64,000 nt of DNA. Origin: Bacillota bacterium. Its GTDB lineage: Bacteria; Bacillota; Clostridia; Lachnospirales; Lachnospiraceae. The position numbers were made by a program, and so were the translations under genes. The stretch spans positions 1 through 64,000 of the forward strand of contig JAEYGZ010000031.1 in the NCBI GenBank assembly GCA_023409535.1, given 5' to 3'. This document shows, in pieces, positions 1 to 9,000 of the stretch (its first letter is position 1; the number at the start of each line of letters is the position of its first letter). Below the pieces are notes generated by a model. The model was not told where the DNA came from. It searched no databases and saw only the letters and a program-made list of their open reading frames with translations.

Positions 1-3
1 GAC

Positions 4-905
4 TTATGAAGTCCAGGATTTCGTCCGCACCCCCCTTTTTATTTCTTCAAAACTGTCTGTCCATGTCTTGTAGACTTCTCTGGGTTTTACATAATTTACA
101 CCTATTAGCTCTTTTTTCTTCACTTGATATTCTTCATTGTTATTTAGTACGATAACGGCTTCTAATTCTTTTGTAATATAATCTAATAATTCTCTATATC
201 TTTCATTATTAAGTTCATTGAGAATATGAATAAATAATTCCGATTTTTCATTGAGAATATCACTGTTCAGTGAACTAATACTCCTATATATGCGAATTGT
301 ATCTTGTTCAATTTCCAACTCATGGAATTCTTCATCCTCCAGTAACTCCTTAAATAAGTCGGAATGCAAATAGTACCAACCGCGTTGACTTTGGTTTTTC
401 ATCACAAAAATCAGTATAATTGTCAGTAATAAATATAAATTTTTGCCCTTTTCTTAGATATGTCTTAGCTGTTTCTTTTAAAGAAGCCCAAAATAATGTA
501 TCTTTTAAGCCTCTTCCATCTTGTGAAAATGGTTTCTTTTTATTCAAGCATCGCTCGAATCAAACTTTATAATGCAAATCTTTAAAATTATTACCAGCCA
601 ATTTAACATTATGTCTTACATTTTTCCATGCGTCTTTAGTAATGAATATTCGATAGCTCTCAACCATCTTCTTCATCATCCTTTATCTTCTTGCAATATT
701 CTGGTACTAGATATTGATAATTTTTAGTCTTTAAATTGTATTCGATTAACTTTTCTCGATACTTCATCACTGTTTCTTCAATAACAAATGAATTTAAAAA
801 TATAGCAATGCCAAACTTATTTAAATTATTTAGAAGATGTTCAAATTCTATACTTTTCAAATGAAAATCTTTTACAAAAACATTTGTATCAAACATAATA
901 TACAT
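4..905 (-). pseudogene. Broken PIN-like nuclease gene (DUF4935/PIN_12 type)
   Basis: Three reading-frame pieces on the minus strand add up to one PIN-like protein. The N-terminal piece (from an ATG at 905 with an AAAGGA site upstream) has the acidic PIN start MFDTNVF and a conserved ETV helix, and ends near 660. The middle piece (about 658-400) is in another frame, contains an in-frame TGA near 564, and carries LNKKKPF, GLKDTLFW and IFITDNYTDF, which resemble the distal acidic motifs of the DUF4935 family. The last piece (about 405-4) is shifted again and reads YYLHSDLFKELL, the usual end of that family. At least two frameshifts and one stop separate the pieces, so the gene is very probably dead. 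Intact relatives are stand-alone PIN-fold RNase-like proteins, sometimes toxin-like. Family assignment is from motif memory; the breakage is seen directly. Confidence 0.6.
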
Positions 906-992
906 AAAATTCAATCCTTTTATCTCTAAGTATATTTCGTGAAGTAACAAGAAAACAAATTATCATTTAAAATATTACTATTCTGTCATAAT

Positions 993-2504
993 TTAACTGT
1001 ATTTCTTCTGGAGCAGGACAATGGATTCCACATGCCCCGTCCACGGAAACATATCCACCGGAACCGCCACTTGTGCCTTATACCCCTTCTTCGTCAGGTA
1101 TTCCAGATCCCGTTCCAGTGTCACCGGATTACAAGAAATGTAGACAACCTTACCGGGCTTCATCACCGCCACAGCATCCAGGAACTGAGTCGTACTTCCT
1201 GTTCTCGGGGGATCCATGAGGATGACATCAACCTTCTCTCCCACAGAAGCCATCTGACTTAAGAATACACCGGCATCATTATTGTAGAATTCAATATTAG
1301 CAGCATTATTTCTTTTCGCATTCGTCACTGCGTCACGAACTGCGTCTTTATTCAGCTCCACTCCGATTACTTTTTTTGCATGACCGGAAGCAATCAAGCC
1401 TATGGTTCCGGTGCCGCAATAGGCATCCACTACCGTCTCCGTACCATCAAGTGCCGCCAGCTCAATTGCCTTATTATAGAGTATCTCCGTCTGCTGCGGA
1501 TTGACCTGGTAGAAGGATTTAGGAGAGATACGAAATGTCTTGCCGCACAAGGTATCTTCGATAAATCCCTTTCCGTAGATCACCTGCTCCTTGTCTCCCA
1601 GTACCATACTGGTTTTCTTATCATTAACATTTACTACAACTGTAGTAATCTCGGGATGCTCCCTGCGCAACGCTTTTACGAAGTTGTTCTTGGAGGGCAG
1701 GATAGGGGAAGCCAGAACCAATACCACCATAATCTCACCGCTGTGATATCCGGTTCGTATCATTACATGACGAAGCAGGCCATAACCTGTATCCTCATCA
1801 TACGTAAGTATTTTAAAGGATTTTAGCATACCGCGGATGGTTGCGATAATCGCATCTGCTTTTTGATTATGAATCAGGCACTTTTCCACAGGTATCACAC
1901 GATGGGTACCTTCTTCATATACGCCTGAGACAGGATTGCCTTTTCTGTCATGATCGAAGACAGCATGCACCTTATGGCGGTAATGCTCCGGATTTTCCAT
2001 TCGAATAATAGGCTCAACCTTACAATATTTCTTAATTAATTTTTCGACATCCTTCTGCTTCTCTGCCAGATGTACCTGATAGCTTTGGCGCAGAATATTA
2101 CATCCGCCGCACTCCCTTAAGTAAGGGCAGGCACCATTTTTGATTTCTTCCTTTTGATGTCTGTTGGCAGTGTTATTTTTCTGATTTTCATTCGATAGAT
2201 TATTTCTTTGACCATTCTTTACTACACTTGTAGTATGTCTTGGGACGGTTACTCTATTATGCTTATTTCCGAAAGCGTTGGTTGTGAATTTATCTTTATC
2301 CGTACCGCTTTTCACAACCTTCAACTTTTGTCCCCGCGGAGCACCGCTGCCTTTTCCTTTCCAGCCGGTTGCCTTTACAAACGCTCCGAAGTCCTCAAGA
2401 TCCTCAAACTCCTCATAATCGTTAAGGTCTCTCTGCTGCTTTTTATTCACCGGCTGCGTGCTTTTACTGCTCTTCGCTCCGTGCATTCTATTTTTTTCAC
2501 TCAT
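993..2504 (-). CDS. rlmCD: 23S rRNA (uracil-C5)-methyltransferase, RlmCD/RumA family
   Basis: S-adenosylmethionine-dependent methyltransferase of the TrmA/RumA family, which makes 5-methyluridine in 23S rRNA. An iron-sulfur cluster motif is visible at C126, C132, C135 (CPYLRECGGC) and C209. The catalytic half has SPKSFYQVNPQQTE, the SAM-binding VVDAYCGTGTIGL, DPPRTGS and the catalytic cysteine C458 in SCNPVTLERDL. The family is usually 400-460 residues; the extra length is a basic, low-complexity N-terminal stretch of about 120 residues in place of a clear TRAM domain. The start at 2504 has only a distant AGGAG, so an internal ATG (residue 7) is possible. It lies 11 bases after the upstream radical SAM gene and is very likely cotranscribed with it. 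The exact target uridine(s) cannot be read from the sequence. Confidence 0.93.
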   Translation of the reverse strand: MSEKNRMHGAKSSKSTQPVNKKQQRDLNDYEEFEDLEDFGAFVKATGWKGKGSGAPRGQKLKVVKSGTDKDKFTTNAFGNKHNRVTVPRHTTSVVKNGQRNNLSNENQKNNTANRHQKEEIKNGACPYLRECGGCNILRQSYQVHLAEKQKDVEKLIKKYCKVEPIIRMENPEHYRHKVHAVFDHDRKGNPVSGVYEEGTHRVIPVEKCLIHNQKADAIIATIRGMLKSFKILTYDEDTGYGLLRHVMIRTGYHSGEIMVVLVLASPILPSKNNFVKALRREHPEITTVVVNVNDKKTSMVLGDKEQVIYGKGFIEDTLCGKTFRISPKSFYQVNPQQTEILYNKAIELAALDGTETVVDAYCGTGTIGLIASGHAKKVIGVELNKDAVRDAVTNAKRNNAANIEFYNNDAGVFLSQMASVGEKVDVILMDPPRTGSTTQFLDAVAVMKPGKVVYISCNPVTLERDLEYLTKKGYKAQVAVPVDMFPWTGHVESIVLLQKKYS

Positions 2505-2515
2505 GTGTTATATTC

Positions 2516-3424
2516 TTAAACTCCTTCTCCGTTAAATTCAGGAATAAAGCTCTCCGAAGCGGTTTCTCCCTCCTGGATAAAGCCGTTTTCCACCCCGATT
2601 TCGATAGCATAATCAACAAGCTCCTCATACTCCGCATCCGTGATTCTTCTGTTGATGATCGGATCTTTTTGAACCTGTTCCATTGGAGTATACTGATTCA
2701 TGATACTGATATAAATAGTATCGCCATAGGTATCATATAAATACTTGATGATATTCTTTGAATCCTCAAGGTATCCCGGCAAAGTCAGATGTCTGACGAT
2801 AACACCTTTCTTCATCAGAGGATTCTCAGCATCCTTTGTCTCAAATACCGGTTCACCAACTTGCCTTACCATTTCCATGATTGCTTTGGAAGCATATTCA
2901 AAATAATCAGGACAGTCTGAGTAACGCTTCGCCGGAAGCTGGTCCATATATTTTAGATCCGGCAGATAAATATCTATATATCCTTCCAGCATCCGCAGAG
3001 TTTCGACTTTCTCATAACCACTGCTGTTATAGACAATCGGTAAGGTGAGTCCGTTTCTTCTTGCCAGCCGGATTGCTTCCATAATTTGCGGTACATAGTG
3101 ACTTGGAGTAACAAGATTTATATTATTGGCCTTCTTCCTCTGCAGCTCCAGGAAGATTTCGCTCAGCCGTTCAATGGTAATAACCTTTCCCGCAAGACCC
3201 CCGGCAATATTATGGTTCTGACAATAGATACATCCCATTGCACACCCTGAGAAGAATACGGTTCCCGATCCTTCCTCTCCGGAGATGCTTGGCTCCTCCC
3301 ACATATGAAGCGCTGCCCTTGCAACGACCAAATCGGCAGTCACTTTACAATATCCCTTCCGTCCGCTTGCCCGGTCAATATGGCAATTTCTCGGACACAG
3401 GGTACAATCCCTTAGTAATTCCAT
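2516..3424 (-). CDS. PflX-like radical SAM protein (COG1313)
   Basis: Radical SAM enzyme of 302 residues. The cluster-binding CxxxCxxC is C61-C65-C68 (GCAMGCIYC), preceded by an N-terminal four-cysteine group (C7, C10, C14, C26) typical of PflX-type proteins in COG1313, which resemble pyruvate-formate-lyase activating enzymes. No glycyl-radical enzyme gene is next to it, so its target is unknown. It is the first gene of a two-gene operon with the rRNA methyltransferase; a promoter with a 17-base spacer lies upstream at 3511-3539. A ribosome site (AAGGAATGAAG) precedes the ATG. Family placement is firm; function is not established. Confidence 0.88.
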   Translation of the reverse strand: MELLRDCTLCPRNCHIDRASGRKGYCKVTADLVVARAALHMWEEPSISGEEGSGTVFFSGCAMGCIYCQNHNIAGGLAGKVITIERLSEIFLELQRKKANNINLVTPSHYVPQIMEAIRLARRNGLTLPIVYNSSGYEKVETLRMLEGYIDIYLPDLKYMDQLPAKRYSDCPDYFEYASKAIMEMVRQVGEPVFETKDAENPLMKKGVIVRHLTLPGYLEDSKNIIKYLYDTYGDTIYISIMNQYTPMEQVQKDPIINRRITDAEYEELVDYAIEIGVENGFIQEGETASESFIPEFNGEGV

Positions 3425-3510
3425 ATCCGCTTCATTCCTTATAAATCAGGTTCTTTCTTCTATCCGCAACCGCATCACAATCAAAGGATAACTGTGACTG
3501 CACGCCCTAC

Positions 3511-3539
3511 ATTGTACCTTATTTATACAAGAATTTCAA
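3511..3539 (-). promoter_or_regulatory. Promoter of the radical SAM-rlmCD operon
   Basis: Minus-strand TTGAAA (3534-3539) and TACAAT (3511-3516) are separated by 17 bases, about 85 bases upstream of the radical SAM start codon. Consensus match only; no start site was measured. Confidence 0.6.
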
Positions 3540-3549
3540 ACAATATGTA

Positions 3550-5907
3550 TCATTGCTGAATCCAGAATTGATAGGGGGTATCCTTCAGCCGATCCTTTAT
3601 CGTATTCATTTGTTCCTGGTTACAATTAACAAACTGAAGCTTAGGCAGCTCGACCAATGGAGCATAATCCACAATTGGGTTATTACGAATGCCCAACATC
3701 TCTATGTTCGGAAAATATTTTACCGGGGAGAGGTCTTTCACTTTGTTCTCATCTAAACCTAATGTCTTTAAATCCAACCCCTTTAACCCTTCAAATGTTT
3801 CGACATTACAGCCGCACAGATCCAGATGATTAAGCTTTTTCATGGCAGCAAAAATGGATACATCAAACCTTTGGCTGCCCATAACGCGCAGCTCGGTTAA
3901 ATCTGAAAGCTGTACCACTTTATCCATACCGGCTTCAGATACTCCAATTCCAATACCACTGATTATCAGCGTCCTAAGGCTCTCCATTTCATTCAGCCCA
4001 ACGCAATCTCCCTGCTTCGTACCATATAAGGAAAGCGTCTTCAATTTTAACGTCTTAAGCTTCTGCAGGCTGGTAACGGCGGTATCTCCTATATCCAAAT
4101 CATTTAATTCCGGCAGGTTATTAAGTACCGTCATATCATAATCATCCAGCGGATTGCCCGATACATCAAGTAACTGCACGCTCTTGATGTTTTCCAGTAC
4201 GGAAATATCACTGATATTATTCGTACCCAATCCAAGACGGCTTAAGTATTTCAGTTCCTTCAAGGGTGTCAGGTCACTGATTTTCTGATTATATAATGCA
4301 AGGGTACGGATATTATGCATTTGTGAGATATCTTCCAGGGACTCAATAGATCCCTGATTCCTGAAAATATCAGCTTCAATATAGGCAGGAATATTCATAT
4401 ACTGAGACTTGCCGTATACAAAATGATCGCTCCAGCTATTATAAATCTGTTCTCCGCAAACAAATAATTCCTCAATCTGATCAAGCTCCTGCAAGGTAAT
4501 GAGATCAGAATCCGTCAGTACCAATTCATGCCGCACTGCTGCTTCAATCAAAGGAGAATGAAATTCATAAGGAAGCTTTGCGGCAGCTTGTTCAGAACCC
4601 GCTTGCTCCTGCAGGGTTTGATTCTGGGGCGATTGCTCCGTGACTCCCTCTTCCCGAATGCCCTGATTTGATTCCGTCTGCCCATGAAGCTCCGGTTCAA
4701 TATTAATCTTATCAGAATCCGGATTTTCTAGATTATCTTGCCCATTGTCTAGGTTCTGCACCTCGGCAGTTTGGTCAGGTACCATCTGATCAGAAGCTGT
4801 CGGATCGCTTCCTGCCTGTCCGGAAGCTAACTTCTCCGTATCCGCCTGTGCCATGGTTGATTGCTCTGTATCAATCGTTCCGGGAAGGTTTTCCTTTAAC
4901 TCAAATGATGACAATATTTCCTTCGAATCCTGTCCGGCATTACCGTCACCCGCTGTTTGCTCAATTCCAACAGCTGATTTATCTATATTACCCATCTTAT
5001 TATTACCAATCTTATTGCTAAAAAATATCAGCAGTAACATTACCGGCAGGAAAAGAACAACTGCAAAGCCGGCATAGATCCAGCCTCTGCTCTTATCTGT
5101 TCTATTCATGCATTTCTTGAGCTTTAACTCCAGTTGATCCATGGTGCTGTATCTGTCCTTCGGGGAAAATTCGGTGCATTTTACGATAATGTTCTTTAAA
5201 CCTGCTGAGATTGCACTTTCGTTGATTTCATTGATATTAAGACTGCCGGTGACCATATAGAATAATAATACGCCAATAGAATAGATATCCGATCTGGCAT
5301 CTGTTTGTTTATATCCAAATTGCTCTGGCGGTGCGGTGGATTCCGTGCCCATGATAACCGTATCCTTCTCATGTGCTGCGGAGAAACGCCTGGAGATACC
5401 AAAATCAATTAATTTTACTTCACCTGACTTTGCATAAATTACATTGTCCGGTTTAATATCTCTATGAATGATAGGTGGATTCTGTGAATGCAGATAGGTT
5501 ACTATATTACATAATTGTATGGTGATCCTCGCCGCTTCTGCTTCTGCAAGGTGACCCTCCTTCATCATCTCAACGAATTCCGTGATTGTATAACCCTCGA
5601 TATATTCCCTGATCAGGTAGTTCAGTTTATCACCCTCAATAAATTCAACCGCCGAAGCAATGCCCTCATGGGTAAGCGTTTTATGAAGTTCATATTCCTC
5701 TCGTAAACTTTCCTTCCCTTCTTTACTGACACATTTCATAATATATTTCTTATTATCCGATTTACCGCGTATTAAATAGACCTGCTTCTGTTCCATGTAC
5801 TTCAGGCAAGCACACAGACAATATCTGTCTTCCATTTCCGGTATCATTACAGGATAATATAAAATATTACCCTGATATTCCTTGAGAAACTCAGTTGATG
5901 CATTCAT
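3550..5907 (-). CDS. Transmembrane Ser/Thr protein kinase with leucine-rich-repeat ectodomain
   Basis: A 785-residue signalling protein. The N-terminal cytoplasmic kinase (about 30-265) has the ATP lysine K58, catalytic HRDIKPDN (D150, N155), the metal-binding DFG (D168), a PPE-type activation segment and DARSDIYSIGV. The glycine-rich loop is degenerate, with no GxGxxG. One membrane span lies at about 276-296, followed by a Gln/Glu/Thr-rich linker (about 310-445) and an outer domain of leucine-rich repeats of the internalin spacing (about 500-785; e.g. LKYLSRLGLGTNNISDIS). Most bacterial PknB kinases have PASTA repeats outside; the LRR replaces them, suggesting a protein ligand rather than muropeptide. 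Its own promoter is at 5944-5973. The next gene upstream encodes a giant secreted protein, a possible but unproven partner. Confidence 0.9.
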   Translation of the reverse strand: MNASTEFLKEYQGNILYYPVMIPEMEDRYCLCACLKYMEQKQVYLIRGKSDNKKYIMKCVSKEGKESLREEYELHKTLTHEGIASAVEFIEGDKLNYLIREYIEGYTITEFVEMMKEGHLAEAEAARITIQLCNIVTYLHSQNPPIIHRDIKPDNVIYAKSGEVKLIDFGISRRFSAAHEKDTVIMGTESTAPPEQFGYKQTDARSDIYSIGVLLFYMVTGSLNINEINESAISAGLKNIIVKCTEFSPKDRYSTMDQLELKLKKCMNRTDKSRGWIYAGFAVVLFLPVMLLLIFFSNKIGNNKMGNIDKSAVGIEQTAGDGNAGQDSKEILSSFELKENLPGTIDTEQSTMAQADTEKLASGQAGSDPTASDQMVPDQTAEVQNLDNGQDNLENPDSDKINIEPELHGQTESNQGIREEGVTEQSPQNQTLQEQAGSEQAAAKLPYEFHSPLIEAAVRHELVLTDSDLITLQELDQIEELFVCGEQIYNSWSDHFVYGKSQYMNIPAYIEADIFRNQGSIESLEDISQMHNIRTLALYNQKISDLTPLKELKYLSRLGLGTNNISDISVLENIKSVQLLDVSGNPLDDYDMTVLNNLPELNDLDIGDTAVTSLQKLKTLKLKTLSLYGTKQGDCVGLNEMESLRTLIISGIGIGVSEAGMDKVVQLSDLTELRVMGSQRFDVSIFAAMKKLNHLDLCGCNVETFEGLKGLDLKTLGLDENKVKDLSPVKYFPNIEMLGIRNNPIVDYAPLVELPKLQFVNCNQEQMNTIKDRLKDTPYQFWIQQ

Positions 5908-5943
5908 ATACTCACCCTTAGAAATTTGTGTAAAGACATCCTA

Positions 5944-5973
5944 ATTATACCTCTATTGTTTCATATGTGACAA
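5944..5973 (-). promoter_or_regulatory. Promoter of the LRR kinase gene
   Basis: Minus-strand TTGTCA (5968-5973) and a perfect TATAAT (5944-5949), spacer 18 bases, 37 bases upstream of the kinase start codon. Confidence 0.65.
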
Positions 5974-6011
5974 TATAATTCTTTTCTGAAAAACATAAGA
6001 ATATAACCACG

Positions 6012-6044
6012 AAAGAAGCTATTCACAGAACGAACAGCTTCTTT
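6012..6044 (-). terminator. Intrinsic terminator after the giant secreted protein gene
   Basis: Inverted repeat GAAGCT (6036-6041 read on minus) / AGCTTC (6015-6020) with an inner TTC/GAA pairing, followed by TTTC on the minus strand. It lies just past the stop codon at 6078 and before the kinase promoter, separating the two units. The U-run is short. Confidence 0.55.
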
Positions 6045-6077
6045 CTGATATGCTATTTAAGTTTCTTCCCGTACAAA

Positions 6078-9000
6078 TTAAGCTTCAGAAGATATTTCAG
6101 TTTCTGTCTGAATATCTGTATCCGGATTTGCTTCCGTACCTGATTCAGCGCCTGCTTCTGTACTCGTATCATCATTTACATTTGTATCAGTATCCGGATC
6201 GGTAACATTATCGGCATTTGAATCTGTATTCGTACCATCATTTATTTCTGCATCATCAGGAGTGTCTTCAATGATATCCTTACCCATGCTGTTATCTGAA
6301 ATCTTACCGGCTAAATTATTGACATTTGTATTTATGATTATCTGAATTAGTTCTACATACACTGCTTCAACAAGTTCCGGTGTTACCCCATCTCCATGGT
6401 AATTAATCATATCATCCATATAACTGTATAAAGCGGAAGAGGTATCGGATAACGCCATATCAATCTGATCATAATATGCCGTAACATTTTCACTAAGCGC
6501 AGATAAGCCGAGTGTCTCACCATTGCCAAAATAAGAATTAAGTAATGCTTCATCCTCAGATAGGAAACCAATCAATTCGGATAATGCTGCAAGCTTAACC
6601 GTATCCTCAGACGAATTATTGCTGATCACATTTTGAATTTTTTCTCTTCTTCGCTCCATACGGTAAAGCTCATCATTGTGTAATATCTCATCCCTGCCTT
6701 CCGCTTCCATCAAATAATTGACATGAAACAGCGCGGCGCGTGTTAAATCCATGATATTTAAACTGATCTCACTTTGCTGAATTTCATCATATCGATTGTA
6801 ATAATCAACCAGTGGTGATGCTTCATTATTATTGATCCATCCTAAATACATATCCATATATAGCGGAGCATAGATTTCCCCTAATAACGCACCGTTTTTT
6901 TCATAATGAGTATTCATATATTCGCAGAGATTCCCTAATTGAAGATAAAGCAATTGTGCGTCTTGATTCTGTAATGCGGCAATGATAGTATTTGCTAATT
7001 CCTTCTCTTCATAAAACCCTGTTATTTGCTGTTGAATATCAGTAACAATGTCCCTTATTTCATACATTGCATCTTCCAGAGCTTCAGCTGATGTATCCGA
7101 TCCGTTATAATAACCCGCCAATCTGTTATCAGTTTGAGAAAGCTTTGCTTTCATCAGCTCTATGAATAAGTTCTTGTGTGCTTCCGATGGTAATTCAAAC
7201 TGCTGCCAATCCTGGCGTACATCATTAAATTCATCCTTATTCTGTTTTTGGTCATATAAGTTCAATAATCCCTGAAGCACACCGTCGGCATCCTCACTGT
7301 TTGCAGCCTGGATTATACCATCTGCGATACCTTTATAGCGATTAATTACACTGCTATTCCAGTATTGATTACCATGGATATTCCATAAAATATCATTAAC
7401 ACAGTCTCTGACCAAATACGCATTTATATTTCCCGAAGCACGCTCCGCCTGGTATTGAACATACAAGCTGTTATTATGAATATTCCAGTCCAGGCTATGA
7501 ATAAAGCTAATGATATAGTCCTTATTGATTACTAAGCCCGGAAGCTCATTATTGTCAAAATCAGAAGCAGTTTCTTCAAATATTGTGCATATAGCATGAT
7601 ATACAAGGTCGCTGTGTTCACCATCCGGCGTCTCATCATATGCTAATACCGAGTCGATCACCTGCTCAAGCAAAGGCCTATATTTTGATACGTTATTATT
7701 TGCAGTAACAACTTCCTGATAAGCTTCCCGCATGTCATACATTACACCATCCACAAGATATGCATTGATGATTGCCTCACCGGCAGCATATCGATAAATA
7801 ACCGACCCATCATTCTCTGCAATCCATCTTTTGATATTCTGCAGATAACATTCCTTGATTGCGGTATCATCGTTACTATTCGGTATCGGCTGATACTGTG
7901 CCCACTCATCATGGGAACCGTCATCCGCAAGCCTCCTCTCAAACAAACCAACAAGAGCGTCATAAGCTAAAATTGCATTATTATTTTTTGCCGCATCTAC
8001 GATTTGATCTGCATATCCCTTATATTCCTTCAAAAACCAATTGTTCCAACCCGCTGCATCAAAGGTAATACCGGTTATCTCGTCTACACAGTTATATAAT
8101 ACTTTACCTCTTTTCGCCGGATCGCTGGTATTCTTATTATAATATTCAGTATAATAAGTACTTAAACCTCCCGGGTTATTCCAATCCTCATGTCTCAGGA
8201 TATGATTAGCGAAGCGATCCACCAGGATATATGCATAGCTCTCATCAACAATAAAATCCTTCTTCTCAGAACCAATGATCTTAAGTGAATTCGCTGTGTC
8301 AAAAACTGCTTGAAGGGCATTAGTCAATGCAGCTGAATCCTCCGGCATATCAAAAACAATATTGGAATGTTCAATATCCTCCGGATTATCCCATCGGCCT
8401 TCCGGCAGCTCCTCCAGAAAATTCTTAACCAGCGGTTCAAGCTTTGCTGCCTGGCACACTGTTACAATATCCTTCAGCTCATAGATTACCTGATCCAATA
8501 GTCTGCCGGTTTTTTTAGCGGCAGCTTTGTATGCATATAAGTTTGAATTTGCAGGCTTATCATCAATAATCTCCGAGCCTGGCTGCAATTTCTGCTTCAC
8601 CAGCTGAAGTAACAGTTCCTTATCCATATCGGCTGAAGGCTGTGCATAATTAGCCCATTCCTCATTCATCCCTTCCTCGGCCAATTTCTTCTGATAAAGT
8701 GCAGTTACCTTGTTATATAGCGCAGCTGCATCATTTGCAGCAGCAGCGGTTATGACAGCATCAACATTCGTCTGATACTCTTTAAGATACCAATTGCTCC
8801 AATCCTGATTGTTATAGGTAGCCCATATAATATGATGCAGTGCATCGGCAATACCTTGAATTTGTTCGACTGAGGACAGGGAATTATAATTATATACATA
8901 ATCATGGAAGCTTACGATTATATTATCCTCCTGATAATCAAAATTACCGATAATCCAGCTGAAGGTATTCACAAAAAACTCAGCCAGGGCAGGATCAGCT

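Noticed and set aside
1380..1826. 148-codon plus-strand frame inside rlmCD
   Set aside because: Antisense to a well-conserved gene, with no ribosome site and no protein-like motifs.
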